64,000 nt of DNA from Mycobacterium sp. GA-1199 (GCF_001500045.1 NZ_LQIX01000045.1:217879-281878); one strand, 5' to 3'; shown: positions 41,381 to 50,284, numbered from the stretch's first letter. The notes: generated from the sequence alone by a model not told the origin. Translations and numbers: made by a program.

Positions 41381-42613
41381 ATGACCACCACCGAAAGCAC
41401 CACGCCCGTCCTCACTTCGGCCGAGCAGGCGCTGCACACCGCCCATCTGATCGCGGCCGACATCGCTGCCGACGCGGTCGAGCGGGAACTCAGCGGAATC
41501 TGGCCCGAAGCGGAGCTCCGCCGGATCGGCGACTCGGGGCTGCTGGGCATCGTCGTCCCCGCCGCGCATGGTGGCCCCGACCTTCCGCGCGCCACCGCCG
41601 TCGAAGTCCTACGCATTCTGTCTCAGGCGGATTCGGCCGTCGGCCAGCTACTGCTCTCCCATTACGTGTTGAGCCAGGCGATCAGCGGGCTCGGGGACAA
41701 CGAGCCGGCGCCGCACATCTACCGCGACGTGCTAGCCGGCGCCCAGCTCGGCAACGCAACCGTCGAACGCGGCACCCGGACCAGCGCGGAGCGGCGGACC
41801 ACCGTGGTCCGCCAGGCCGACGGCACGTGGCGGCTCAACGGCACGAAGTACTACGCGACGGGAACGCTCGGGGCGACGTGGATCGCCGTCGCCGCCCGCA
41901 TCCCCGACACCGAACCATCGCACGGTGCAACCGTTTTCGTCCGGCCCACCGATGCCGGCGTCACCCTCAACCTCGACCGCTGGTCCTCGTTCGGGCAGCG
42001 CGGCACCGCCAGCGGTGAGGTCGTCTTCGACAACGTCGTCGTGGAGGGTGAATTCGTCATCGACGAGGGACCAGACCCCGATCCGGTCACCGCGCCGCCA
42101 TCAGTGCTCGGAGCGTTCGACCAGGCCCTGCACGCCGCCGTCGACATCGGAATCGCCCGCGCCGCACTGGAGGACGGCGCACGGTTCGTCACCACGAAAT
42201 CGCGCCCGTGGTTCGAAGCGGGAGTCGACAACGCCGCCGACGAACCGCACGTGGTGCGCCGGTTCGGTGAACTGACGGCCCGCCTGTACGCGCTCGAGGC
42301 GCTGCTCGCCCAGGGTGCAGGCCTGGTCGACGACGCGTTGAGCGCACCGGAGCTGACCCGCGACGCCGCGGCCGCCGCGTCGTTGCGGGTGGCCGCGGCC
42401 AAGGCGCTGGCACAGGAGTTCGCCGTCGAGATCGCCAGCGGCATCTTCGAACTGGCCGGCGCATCGGCCACCGACCGCGGGCACGCGCTGGACCGGCACT
42501 GGCGCAACGTGCGCGTGCACTCGCTGCACGATCCCGCCCGCTGGAAATACGTCCACATCGGCAACCACACCCTTCGCGGCACCAAACCGCCGCGGCTCGG
42601 TGTCCTCCTCTGA
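41381..42613 (+). CDS. SfnB/DszC-like flavin monooxygenase (acyl-CoA dehydrogenase fold)
   Basis: A 410-residue protein of the acyl-CoA-dehydrogenase fold that resembles the SfnB sulfur-acquisition and DszC groups, which oxidise organosulfur compounds with reduced flavin. Recognisable parts are GIVVPAAHGGPDLPRATAVEVLR, the central beta domain with LNGTKYYATGTLGATWIAV and WSSFGQRGTASGEV, and the C-terminal helical domain ending HTLRGTKPPRLGVLL. The acyl-CoA dehydrogenase catalytic Glu is not evident. ATG at 41381; TTAGAT at 41366-41371 is a possible -10 box. The next gene (MetE-like) is 15 nt downstream. Confidence 0.82.
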   Translation: MTTTESTTPVLTSAEQALHTAHLIAADIAADAVERELSGIWPEAELRRIGDSGLLGIVVPAAHGGPDLPRATAVEVLRILSQADSAVGQLLLSHYVLSQAISGLGDNEPAPHIYRDVLAGAQLGNATVERGTRTSAERRTTVVRQADGTWRLNGTKYYATGTLGATWIAVAARIPDTEPSHGATVFVRPTDAGVTLNLDRWSSFGQRGTASGEVVFDNVVVEGEFVIDEGPDPDPVTAPPSVLGAFDQALHAAVDIGIARAALEDGARFVTTKSRPWFEAGVDNAADEPHVVRRFGELTARLYALEALLAQGAGLVDDALSAPELTRDAAAAASLRVAAAKALAQEFAVEIASGIFELAGASATDRGHALDRHWRNVRVHSLHDPARWKYVHIGNHTLRGTKPPRLGVLL

Positions 42614-42628
42614 AACGAAGGATTCGCC

Positions 42629-43675
42629 ATGACAGGCTTCTATCTCACCGGCAGCATCAACGTCGCCACCGTCGACGACGCGTTCGCCCTGGTGGGCAAC
42701 CGGCTTCAGCCCGGCGTGACCCGCGTCCCCGACGGCGAACCCGGCGACCGCGCCAACTGGGTGCTCACCCAGGCCGACCACTTCCTGGCCAACCCGACCC
42801 TGGACGTCGTTGACGGCAAGGTCCGGGTGCGCGCCGGGACACCGGTGTCGTTCGGTGCGCTCGACTACCACAGCGTGGCCGCCGGCTCCTACGCCCGGTT
42901 CATCGCCGCTCGCCGCGACGGCGTGCTGGCCGAGGACTCGCGTTTCCTGGTGTCCATCCCGACACCCTTCAACGCCGTGAACTCGTTCGCGCAGTTCGAC
43001 TCTCAGGCCGAGGTGGCCTACGCCTACGAGCAGGCGTTACGGCTCAGCGTCGAGGCGCTGCAGGAGGCGATCCCGCCGAGCGACCTGGCGATTCAGTGGG
43101 ACCTGCCGACCGAACTGGCGACCATCGAGGGGTGGTTCCCCAACCCCTACGGCGGTTTCGAGCCGATCTTCGCGGCCACGGCCCGGCTGGCGTCCTGGGT
43201 CCACGACGACGCCGAGCTGACCTTCCATCTGTGCTACGGCGATTCGAAGTTCGGCGCGTCGCCGTTCATGGGTGATCCACCCGACGAGGAGGCGGCCGCC
43301 CGCGGAGGCCGGCACATCCTGCCGCGGGACGCCTCGGCGATCGTCACGCTGGCCAACGGGTTGTCGCGCCATGTGCCGCGCCGCGTCGACGCCATCCAGG
43401 CGGCGACGGTCGCGGCCTGGAACAGGCGGGCGCATTGGCAGCCGCTGAGCGGACTGGCGCTGGAAGCCGGAACCGAGATCTACCTCGGCTTGCTGCACGC
43501 CGAAGACGGTGCGCACGGCGCGCGGGCGAGGGCGGCGCTGGCGTCGGAGTTCCTGCCGGAGTTCGGGATCTCCACCGAATGCGGGCTCGGCAGGCACTCC
43601 ACCGAACAGCTCGAGGCGGTGCTCGTCGCGTGGAGCGACTACGCCGCTTCCCGCCAGCCCGCCCTGGCCGGCTGA
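42629..43675 (+). CDS. MetE-like (cobalamin-independent methionine synthase fold) protein
   Basis: A 348-residue TIM-barrel protein resembling the C-terminal half of methionine synthase MetE/UROD superfamily. Zinc-ligand-like motifs are HLCYGDSKF (H and C) and GISTECGLGR near the C terminus (C), in the order used in MetE. It lacks the N-terminal MetE domain, so it is not a full methionine synthase; it may transfer a methyl or other thiol-linked group. GAAACGAAGGATTCGCC precedes the ATG. The place after an SfnB-like gene suggests organosulfur metabolism. Ends 8 bases from the convergent trehalase gene. Confidence 0.75.
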   Translation: MTGFYLTGSINVATVDDAFALVGNRLQPGVTRVPDGEPGDRANWVLTQADHFLANPTLDVVDGKVRVRAGTPVSFGALDYHSVAAGSYARFIAARRDGVLAEDSRFLVSIPTPFNAVNSFAQFDSQAEVAYAYEQALRLSVEALQEAIPPSDLAIQWDLPTELATIEGWFPNPYGGFEPIFAATARLASWVHDDAELTFHLCYGDSKFGASPFMGDPPDEEAAARGGRHILPRDASAIVTLANGLSRHVPRRVDAIQAATVAAWNRRAHWQPLSGLALEAGTEIYLGLLHAEDGAHGARARAALASEFLPEFGISTECGLGRHSTEQLEAVLVAWSDYAASRQPALAG

Positions 43676-43683
43676 GACGCGAC

Positions 43684-45720
43684 CTACATCGGGGCGTTGG
43701 CCGGGACGAACACCCCGGAGCTGTCGGCCTCCTCCTCGGCCCGGATCACGTGCACCACCGCGTTGATCAACGCCAGGTGGGTGAACGCCTGCGGGAAGTT
43801 GCCGAGATGGCGGCCGGTGCGCGGCTCGATCTCCTCGGCGTACAGATGCAGCGGGCTGGCGAACGACAGCAGCCGTTCGCACAGATGCTTGGCGCGGCTG
43901 ATCTCGCCGATCTCGACCAGCGCGGACACCAGCCAGAACGAGCAGATCGTGAAGGTGCCCTCCTCACCGGCCAGTCCGTCGTCGGTCTCCTCGACGCGGT
44001 AACGCAGCACGAGGCCCTCTTCGGTCAGCTCGTCGGCGATGGCCAGCACCGTCGCGCGCACCCGCGGATCGTCGGGCGGGAGGAACCGGGTGAGCACGGC
44101 CAGCAGCAGCGAGGCGTCGAGCGCGTCGTCGCCGTACCGCTGCGTCAGCACACCGCGGGAGTCGACGCCGTGCTTGAGCACGTCGGCCTTGATCTCCTCG
44201 GCGGTCGCGCGCCACTGCTGGGCGTAGGACTTCTCGCCCTGCAGCTCGGCGAGTTTGGAGCCGCGGTCCAGCGCCACCCAGCACATGATCTTGCTGCTCG
44301 TGAAGTGCTGCGGCTCGCCGCGCACCTCCCAGATACCGCGGTCGGGTTCCTTCCAGTGCTTGATCGCCTCTTCGACCTGCGCCTTGCACACCGGCCACAG
44401 CGTGTCGGAGATCTGCTCGCGCGACTTGGCGTGCAGGTACACCGAATCGAGCATGGTGCCCCAGATGTCGTGCTGCATCTGGTTGTAGGCGCCGTTGCCG
44501 ATGCGCACCGGCCGCGCGCCGTCGTATCCGGACAGGTGGCGCAGTTCCTCCTCGACCAGCGTGCGCTCGCCGCCGACGGCGTACATCACCTGAAGGGGAT
44601 GCCGCTCACCGTTGTTCGCACCCGACACGTCGGCGATGAACGCGAAGAAGTCGTCGGCCTCGCGGTCCAGGCCCAGTGTGTAGAGCCCCCACAACGCGAA
44701 CGTCGAATCGCGCACCCACGCGTAGCGGTAGTCCCAGTTGCGTTCGCCCTGAGGCGTTTCCGGCAACGACGTGGTGGGCGCGGCCAGCAGCGCGCCGGTC
44801 GGGGAGTAGGTCAGCCCCTTCAACGTCAGCGCGCTGCGCTGGAGGTAGGCCCGCCACGGATGGTCCGGGAAGTCGCCGACGTTGATCCACTGGCGCCAGG
44901 CCTCGCTGGTCTGCCACATCTTGTCGGCGGCCTCTTCGTAGGTCTGCGGGGCGGGGTGCTTGGACCACGACAGCGCGACGAACGCGTTGTCGCCTTCCTT
45001 CATCCGGGTCCGCGCCCGGGCCTCATGGCCCTCCAGACCGAGCCGCAGATTCGTGGTGAGCCGCAGCGTGGGGTGTGCGTCGGCGTCGCGGCTGGCGCGC
45101 GCGATCGCCTCGCCGTACGCCTGCGCGGAGTACTCCCAGGTCGCGGGGATGCGGTGATAGTCGAAGGCCGGCTCGCAGTTCATCACCAATTCGACCGTGC
45201 CGCTCACACATCGCACGGTGCGCAGCAGGATGTGCTCGGCGTCCCAGTCCATCGGTGTGCGGCGGTGGGTGCGCGACCGGGTCTCGAGGTCGTGCCACGG
45301 TCCCATCACCAACGCCTCGCGCACGATCAGCCAGCCGGTGTGGGTCTGCCACGTCGTCTCCAGGATCAGGCTGCCGGGCAGGTAGCGCCGCGCCGAGGGC
45401 ACCGTCACCCCGTAGGGCCCCAACCGGAAGTGGCCGGCTCCGCGATCGAGGATGGCGCCGAACACGCTCGGCGAGTCGGGCCGCGGCACGCACAACCACT
45501 CGACCGACCCGGCCGACGAAATCAGGCACGTGTTCTCGCAGTCGGACAGAAAGCCGTAGTCGGCGATGGGCGGGAACGGGTTTCGCAACGCTCCGGTGGG
45601 CGCGTACGGTGTCGGCGCGGTCACGGTCAGCGGGGTGTTCGCCATGACGGCCTCGGCCGGCTTCGCCCCGTTCTCGGTTTCTGTTGACCCGTCCGACGGC
45701 CCGGTTTGTTGCAGAACCAT
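43684..45720 (-). CDS. Trehalase, glycoside hydrolase family 15
   Basis: Cleaves trehalose to two glucose molecules. The 678-residue protein starts MVLQQTGP, has the N-terminal beta domain (NPFPPIADYGFLSDCENTCLISSAGSVEWLCVPRPDSPSVFG split across residues about 50-92), and the (alpha/alpha)6 catalytic barrel with RNWDYRYAWVRDSTFALWGL and the GEEGTFTICSFWLVSALV block. It closely follows the phosphate-dependent mycobacterial trehalase of M. smegmatis/Rv2402, as I recall it. I use the ATG at 45720, with an in-frame codon 24 nt upstream as alternative. Confidence 0.94.
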   Translation of the reverse strand: MVLQQTGPSDGSTETENGAKPAEAVMANTPLTVTAPTPYAPTGALRNPFPPIADYGFLSDCENTCLISSAGSVEWLCVPRPDSPSVFGAILDRGAGHFRLGPYGVTVPSARRYLPGSLILETTWQTHTGWLIVREALVMGPWHDLETRSRTHRRTPMDWDAEHILLRTVRCVSGTVELVMNCEPAFDYHRIPATWEYSAQAYGEAIARASRDADAHPTLRLTTNLRLGLEGHEARARTRMKEGDNAFVALSWSKHPAPQTYEEAADKMWQTSEAWRQWINVGDFPDHPWRAYLQRSALTLKGLTYSPTGALLAAPTTSLPETPQGERNWDYRYAWVRDSTFALWGLYTLGLDREADDFFAFIADVSGANNGERHPLQVMYAVGGERTLVEEELRHLSGYDGARPVRIGNGAYNQMQHDIWGTMLDSVYLHAKSREQISDTLWPVCKAQVEEAIKHWKEPDRGIWEVRGEPQHFTSSKIMCWVALDRGSKLAELQGEKSYAQQWRATAEEIKADVLKHGVDSRGVLTQRYGDDALDASLLLAVLTRFLPPDDPRVRATVLAIADELTEEGLVLRYRVEETDDGLAGEEGTFTICSFWLVSALVEIGEISRAKHLCERLLSFASPLHLYAEEIEPRTGRHLGNFPQAFTHLALINAVVHVIRAEEEADSSGVFVPANAPM

Positions 45721-45778
45721 GCCGTCATCATCGACTGCCGACACGCTCGGCGTCTACTTGTTGGCGGTTAAGGGACGG

Positions 45779-47026
45779 TCAGCGCCGGGCGAAGGCCGGA
45801 ATGTGTTCGGGTAAGGGGCCGATCGCCACGCCGTAGGCCGCCACGCGGCGCAGCAGCGCCAGCCCGGCGGCCACGCGCACGAACGCGGGCGCCTCGGCCT
45901 GGCCGGAAGAGGCGACGGCGACCGCGATGACGCGGCGGTGGATCACCCTCTGCACCGTCTGGATCAGCACGGCGGGCAGCCAGCGCCGCGCCTGGACGCG
46001 GGCCAGATGCCGGTTCGACAGCGTGCCCGAGCGCAACGGACCCGCCAGGACCCGGCCCGCGGCGACGGCGTCGGCCACCGCGAGGTTGATCCCGACCCCG
46101 CCGACCGGCGACATCGCGTGGGCGGCGTCGCCGATCAGCAGCAGGCCGTCGCTGTACCAGCGCCGCAGCCGGTTCAACTGCACGTCGAGCAGCTTGACGT
46201 CGTCGAACGACGTCACCGCCCCGACGCGGTCGGCCAGCCACGGCACCAGGGACACCACACCGCGGTGCAGCGATCCGATGCCCTGCGCCCGCAACTCCTC
46301 GTCCCGACCCTTGGGGATGACGTAGGCGCACTGGTAGTAGTCGCCGCGGTCGATGACGATCTGCGCGTGCCCGGCGCCGAGGACACCGGCGAGCCCGTGC
46401 GGATCCTCGGGATCGCGGGGCAGCCGGAACCACCAGACGTCCATCGGCACACCGAAGTCCTTCGGCTCGAGCCCCATCGCGGTGCGCAGCGTCGACGACC
46501 GCCCGTCACAGGCGACGGTCAACGCCGCGCGCATCTCGCGCACCTCGCCGTCTGCGCCGCGGTAGCGGACACCGACGACCCTGTCGCCGTGGCGGATCGG
46601 CCCCAGCACCTCGGTGCTGCGCAGCAAGGTGAACGTCGGCTCGCGCTTCGCGGCGGTGGCCAGCAGTTCCAGGAAATCCCACTGCGGGACCAGCGCAATG
46701 TGCTTGTGCGGCCCGGGAATTCGCCGCAGGTCCATGGTGACAGGCGTGCCCTGCACCGTCATCGACAGCGTGTCGATCTCGCGGTGCGGGATCGCCGCGA
46801 ACTCATCGGACAGCCCCAACTCGTCGAGCAGCCGCAGGGTGCTGGCATGCACGGTGTCGCCGCGGAAATCGCGCAGGAAGTCGGCGTGCTTCTCCATCAC
46901 CGTGACGTCGACCCCGGCGCGGGCGAGCACCAGCGCGAGCATCATGCCCGCCGGGCCGCCGCCGGCCACGATGCAAGTGGTGTCCCCGGCCCGGGGGGCG
47001 GGGTCCGAGTCGGCGGCCACGTGCAC
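45779..47026 (-). CDS. FAD-dependent aromatic-type monooxygenase
   Basis: A 415-residue flavoprotein of the p-hydroxybenzoate hydroxylase group. FAD-binding GxGxxG is VAGGGPAGMMLALVLARAGVDVTVMEK (about 19-45), the DG motif is in VACDGRSSTLRTAMG and the GD motif in LLIGDAAHAMSPVGGVGINLAVAD. Hydroxylates or epoxidises an organic substrate with NAD(P)H and oxygen; the substrate is not predictable. GTG start at 47026, with a second GTG two codons later. Minus strand, followed 58 bases later by trehalase on the same strand. Corresponds to an accessory gene not recalled at this place in H37Rv. Confidence 0.88.
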   Translation of the reverse strand: MHVAADSDPAPRAGDTTCIVAGGGPAGMMLALVLARAGVDVTVMEKHADFLRDFRGDTVHASTLRLLDELGLSDEFAAIPHREIDTLSMTVQGTPVTMDLRRIPGPHKHIALVPQWDFLELLATAAKREPTFTLLRSTEVLGPIRHGDRVVGVRYRGADGEVREMRAALTVACDGRSSTLRTAMGLEPKDFGVPMDVWWFRLPRDPEDPHGLAGVLGAGHAQIVIDRGDYYQCAYVIPKGRDEELRAQGIGSLHRGVVSLVPWLADRVGAVTSFDDVKLLDVQLNRLRRWYSDGLLLIGDAAHAMSPVGGVGINLAVADAVAAGRVLAGPLRSGTLSNRHLARVQARRWLPAVLIQTVQRVIHRRVIAVAVASSGQAEAPAFVRVAAGLALLRRVAAYGVAIGPLPEHIPAFARR

Positions 47027-47051
47027 ATCCTCGCATCGCTAGGCTGGCCGC

Positions 47052-47249
47052 GTGGGTGGCTTCCTGAGTTGGTGGGACGGTGTCGAGCTTTGGCTCACCG
47101 GCCTGCCGTTCGTCGCCCAGACCGCGGTGGTGATGCCGGTGGTGCTCGCGCTGGCCTACGGCACCGCGGTGGTGCTCGACGGCGCTCTCGGTAACGGGAT
47201 CAGGTTGTGGCGCCGCGTTCGCCACGACGAACGGGATGCGCAACGATGA
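47052..47249 (+). CDS. Small conserved membrane protein
   Basis: A 65-residue protein with one clear transmembrane helix (FVAQTAVVMPVVLALAYGTAVVL, about 20-42) and a basic C terminus (RLWRRVRHDERDAQR), so Nout-Cin topology is expected. A gene of this size occurs at this place in M. tuberculosis (Rv2401A, by recollection). GTG start 26 nt from the divergent monooxygenase gene. Its TGA overlaps the ATG of a still smaller membrane protein (ATGA). Function unknown. Confidence 0.75.
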   Translation: MGGFLSWWDGVELWLTGLPFVAQTAVVMPVVLALAYGTAVVLDGALGNGIRLWRRVRHDERDAQR

Positions 47250-47335
47250 GCGGCGGGATGCCGCGGTCCCGGGTGACGTTGGTGCTCGTCATCCTGGTGA
47301 TCCTGGTGATCGTCATGTGGCTGTTCACTCGTTGA
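47246..47335 (+). CDS. 29-residue single-helix membrane peptide
   Basis: MSGGMPRSRVTLVLVILVIL followed by VIVMWLFTR and TGA. One strongly hydrophobic helix of Val, Leu, Ile (residues about 10-27). It is too short for usual gene prediction, but its ATG overlaps the stop of the preceding 65-residue membrane-protein gene (ATGA), the coupling found throughout this genome, so I think it is real. It may partner the preceding protein. Confidence 0.6.
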   Translation: MSGGMPRSRVTLVLVILVILVIVMWLFTR

Positions 47336-47375
47336 CGGCGCTGCATTCTCACCGAGCAAGTTGCGAGAACTCTGT

Positions 47376-47381
47376 TAGGCT
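47376..47381 (+). promoter_or_regulatory. -10 box of the subI attenuator transcript
   Basis: TAGGCT, 7 bases, then the ATG of the poly-cysteine uORF at 47389: leaderless start of the sulfate-transport mRNA. Confidence 0.6.
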
Positions 47382-47388
47382 TCGCGCC

Positions 47389-47481
47389 ATGCAAACAGCG
47401 TCCGGCAACAAGAGCGGCCATGTTCTGGCCCTCATTGCCGTGAGTTTCAGCGCTGTTGCCGACGTCTGTTGTTGTTGCTGA
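47389..47481 (+). CDS. Poly-cysteine leader peptide, attenuator of subI-cysTWA
   Basis: A 30-residue leaderless uORF ending in ADVCCCC-stop, four consecutive Cys codons (TGT TGT TGT TGC). Leaderless uORFs with terminal cysteine runs are established in mycobacteria as cysteine-responsive attenuators: when Cys-tRNA is scarce, ribosomes pause in the run and the downstream genes are expressed. Here it lies 117 bases upstream of subI, and the gap contains no other gene. The peptide itself is probably not functional. I could not define the anti-sequestering RNA structure by eye. Confidence 0.85.
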   Translation: MQTASGNKSGHVLALIAVSFSAVADVCCCC

Positions 47482-47598
47482 CTCCTCCGCCCGTCCGCGG
47501 TTCGGTGTCGGTAACGGCTGTGGGATGACGCCTCGCGCTGATCCATCGCCTTCCCGTCGGGTCGGGTTCCACCGAAGTCCCCCAACGAAAGGTCACTG

Positions 47599-48612
47599 AT
47601 GGTCAACATCCGCAGAACCTGGCGCGCCGCGGCGGCGCTGGCCACCACCGCCACAGTGCTGGCCGCATGCGCCGGCGGATCGAGCGATGTGGTGGGTGAG
47701 GGCGGCGGGAACGGCGCCGACACGACGCTGACGCTGGTCGCCTATGCCGTGCCCGAACCCGGCTGGAGCAAGGTCATTCCCGCGTTCGCCGCGACGCCGG
47801 AGGGCAAGGGTGTCGGCGTCACGACGTCCTACGGCGCCTCTGGCGACCAGTCGCGCGCCGTCGTCGACGGTAAGCCCGCCGACATCGTCAACTTCTCCGT
47901 AGAGCCGGACGTCACCCGCCTCGTCAAGGCCGACAAGGTGGCCAAGGACTGGAACGCCGACGCCACCAAGGGCATCCCGTTCGGGTCGGTGGTGTCCTTG
48001 GCGGTGCGGCCCGGCAACCCCAAGAACATCAGGGACTGGCCGGACCTGCTCAAGCCCGGCGTCGAGGTCATCACGCCCAGCCCGTTGAGCTCCGGGTCGG
48101 CCAAGTGGAACCTGCTGGCGCCCTACGCGTGGGCCAGCAAGGGAGGGCAGGATCCTCAGGCCGGTCTCGACTACGTCACCGAGCTGGTGACCGAGCACAT
48201 CAAGCTGCGACCGGGTTCGGGCCGGGAGGCCACCGACGTGTTCCGGCAGGGCAGTGGCGACGTGCTGCTGGCCTACGAGAACGAGGCGCTGCACTTCGGC
48301 CTGGAGTACGTGAATCCGCCGGAGACCTTCAAGATCGAGAATCCGGTCGCCGTGGTGACGTCGAGCACGCACCTGGACAAGGCGAACGCGCTGAAGAACT
48401 TCATCTACACCCCCGAGGCGCAGAAGCTGTGGGCCGACGCCGGTTTCCGGCCCGTCGATCCCGCCGTGCTCGAGGAGTTCAGGGAGAAGTTCCCCGCGCC
48501 CGCCAAGCTGTGGACCGTCGAAGATCTCGGAGGCTGGGCGACACTGGATCCCGAGTTGTTCGACAAGGACAACGGCACGATCACCAAGATCTACACACAG
48601 GCGACCGGATGA
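47599..48612 (+). CDS. subI: Sulfate ABC transporter substrate-binding lipoprotein
   Basis: Extracytoplasmic receptor that captures sulfate (or thiosulfate) for import. The 337-residue protein has a signal peptide with lipobox VLAACAGG (Cys23) and family features such as TTSYGASGDQSRAVVDGKPADIVNFSVEPDVTRLVK divided over residues about 75-110, SGSAKWNLLAPYAW, and GSGREATDVFRQGSGDVLLAYENEA. CGAAAGGTCACTG precedes the ATG. First gene of the subI-cysT-cysW-cysA operon, and overlaps cysT by ATGA. Expression is controlled by the poly-cysteine uORF upstream. Confidence 0.96.
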   Translation: MVNIRRTWRAAAALATTATVLAACAGGSSDVVGEGGGNGADTTLTLVAYAVPEPGWSKVIPAFAATPEGKGVGVTTSYGASGDQSRAVVDGKPADIVNFSVEPDVTRLVKADKVAKDWNADATKGIPFGSVVSLAVRPGNPKNIRDWPDLLKPGVEVITPSPLSSGSAKWNLLAPYAWASKGGQDPQAGLDYVTELVTEHIKLRPGSGREATDVFRQGSGDVLLAYENEALHFGLEYVNPPETFKIENPVAVVTSSTHLDKANALKNFIYTPEAQKLWADAGFRPVDPAVLEEFREKFPAPAKLWTVEDLGGWATLDPELFDKDNGTITKIYTQATG

Positions 48613-49475
48613 CCTCTTCGGTGGTGTCCCGGCTTGAGCTCACCGGTGGTGAGCCGGGCCGGGCGTCCCGGCTCCTCGAGCGGCGTCACGGGACGACGTC
48701 GCTGCGGGTGGGAGCGGCGTCCATCTGGCTGAGCCTCATCGTGCTGCTGCCGCTGGCCGCGATCCTGTGGCAATCGGCCGGCGGCGGGTGGCGGTCGTTC
48801 TGGCTCGCGGTCACCTCGAACGCGGCCATCGAGTCGTTCAAGGTGACGTTGACCGTGTCGTTCGGGGTGACGGCGGTCAACCTGGTGTTCGGGCTGCTGG
48901 TGGCCTGGGTGCTGACGCGCGACGAGTTCGTCGGCAAGCGGCTGATCGACTCGGTGATCGACCTGCCGTTCGCGTTGCCGACGATCGTCGCCAGCCTGGT
49001 CATGCTGGCGCTCTACGGCCCGGCCAGCCCGGTCGGGCTGCACCTGCAGCACACCAGGTGGGGCATCGGGGTGGCGTTGCTGTTCGTCACCCTGCCGTTC
49101 GTGGTGCGCTCCGTGCAACCGGTGTTGCTCGAACTGGACCGCGAGATCGAGGAAGCCGCGGCATCGTTGGGCGCCAACAACTGGATCATCTTCACCCGGG
49201 TGATGCTGCCCGCGCTCCTGCCGTCGCTGCTGTCGGGCGCAGGGCTGGCATTTTCCCGCGCGATCGGCGAATTCGGTTCGGTCGTGCTGATCGGCGGCGC
49301 CGTACCCGGTGAGACCGAAGTGTCCTCGCAGTGGATCCGCACACTGATCGAAAACGACGACCGAACCGGTGCCGCGGCGATCTCGATTGTCCTTCTGGCG
49401 ATCTCGTTCATCGTGCTGTTCATCCTGCGCACGATCGCCTCGCACGCCGCTCGACGGGAAGCGCTGGCGCCATGA
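48609..49475 (+). CDS. cysT: Sulfate ABC transporter permease CysT
   Basis: Membrane subunit of the sulfate importer. The 288-residue protein has six transmembrane helices and the permease signature EEAAASLGANNWIIFTRVMLPALLPSLLSGAGLAFSRAIGEFGSVV (about 188-233), which contacts the ATPase. The ATG at 48609 overlaps the subI stop; the frame is open far upstream but that part lies on subI. Overlaps cysW by ATGA. Partner of CysW and CysA. Confidence 0.95.
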   Translation: MTSSVVSRLELTGGEPGRASRLLERRHGTTSLRVGAASIWLSLIVLLPLAAILWQSAGGGWRSFWLAVTSNAAIESFKVTLTVSFGVTAVNLVFGLLVAWVLTRDEFVGKRLIDSVIDLPFALPTIVASLVMLALYGPASPVGLHLQHTRWGIGVALLFVTLPFVVRSVQPVLLELDREIEEAAASLGANNWIIFTRVMLPALLPSLLSGAGLAFSRAIGEFGSVVLIGGAVPGETEVSSQWIRTLIENDDRTGAAAISIVLLAISFIVLFILRTIASHAARREALAP

Positions 49476-50284
49476 TCCTTTCGCCCGCGGTCAAACACCT
49501 GCTGCGCTACCTCGCGCTGGCCTACGTCATCATCCTGGTCGTCGTGCCGGTGGGGCTGATCCTGTGGCGCACCTTCTCGCCGGGGGTCGGTGCATTCATC
49601 GGATCGATCAGCACTCCGGCGGCGATTTCGGCGCTGAACCTTTCGCTGCTGGTGGTCGCGATCGTGGTGCCGCTCAACGTGTTGTTCGGCGTGCCGACGG
49701 CACTGGTGTTGGCCCGCAACAAGTTTCGCGGCAAGAGTGTGATGCAGGCCGTCATCGATCTGCCGTTCGCGGTATCGCCGGTGGTGGTCGGTGTCGCACT
49801 GATCTTGCTGTGGGGCTCGGCTGGGCTGTTCGGCTTCGTGGAGAACAGCCTCGGATTCAAGATCATTTTCGGGATTCCCGGCATCGTGCTGGCCAGCATC
49901 TTCGTCACCGTGCCGTTCGTGATCCGGGAGGTCGAACCGGTGCTGCACGAGATCGGCACCGATCAGGAAGAGGCCGCGGCCACGTTGGGCTCGCAGTGGT
50001 GGCAGACATTCTGGCGGGTCACGCTGCCGTCCATCCGGTGGGGTCTGACCTACGGCATCGTGTTGACGATCGCACGCACCCTCGGCGAGTACGGCGCGGT
50101 GCTGATGGTGTCATCCAACCTGCCGGGAAGCTCGCAGACGCTCACACTGTTGGTGTCGGACCGCTACACCCGCGGCGCGGAGTACGGCGCGTACGCGGTG
50201 TCGACGCTGCTCATGGCGGTGGCGTTGGTGGTCCTGGTCGCGCAGGTGTTGCTCGACGCGCGGCGGGTCCGGGCGGGCAAGTAG
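49472..50284 (+). CDS. cysW: Sulfate ABC transporter permease CysW
   Basis: Second permease subunit, 270 residues, six transmembrane helices. The EAA-loop is EEAAATLGSQWWQTFWRVTLPSIRWGLTYGIVLTIARTLGEYGAVLMV (about 166-210), as expected for the CysW class. Starts inside the stop of cysT (ATGA). Pairs with CysT to form the channel driven by CysA, the gene starting 19 bases downstream with AGGAAGAAGGAA before it. Confidence 0.95.
   Translation: MILSPAVKHLLRYLALAYVIILVVVPVGLILWRTFSPGVGAFIGSISTPAAISALNLSLLVVAIVVPLNVLFGVPTALVLARNKFRGKSVMQAVIDLPFAVSPVVVGVALILLWGSAGLFGFVENSLGFKIIFGIPGIVLASIFVTVPFVIREVEPVLHEIGTDQEEAAATLGSQWWQTFWRVTLPSIRWGLTYGIVLTIARTLGEYGAVLMVSSNLPGSSQTLTLLVSDRYTRGAEYGAYAVSTLLMAVALVVLVAQVLLDARRVRAGK

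Noticed and set aside
43435..45687. 750-codon plus-strand frame opposite trehalase
   Set aside because: Shadow; composition rich in Arg, Gly and Val-Gln-His, no motif, and trehalase is well supported.
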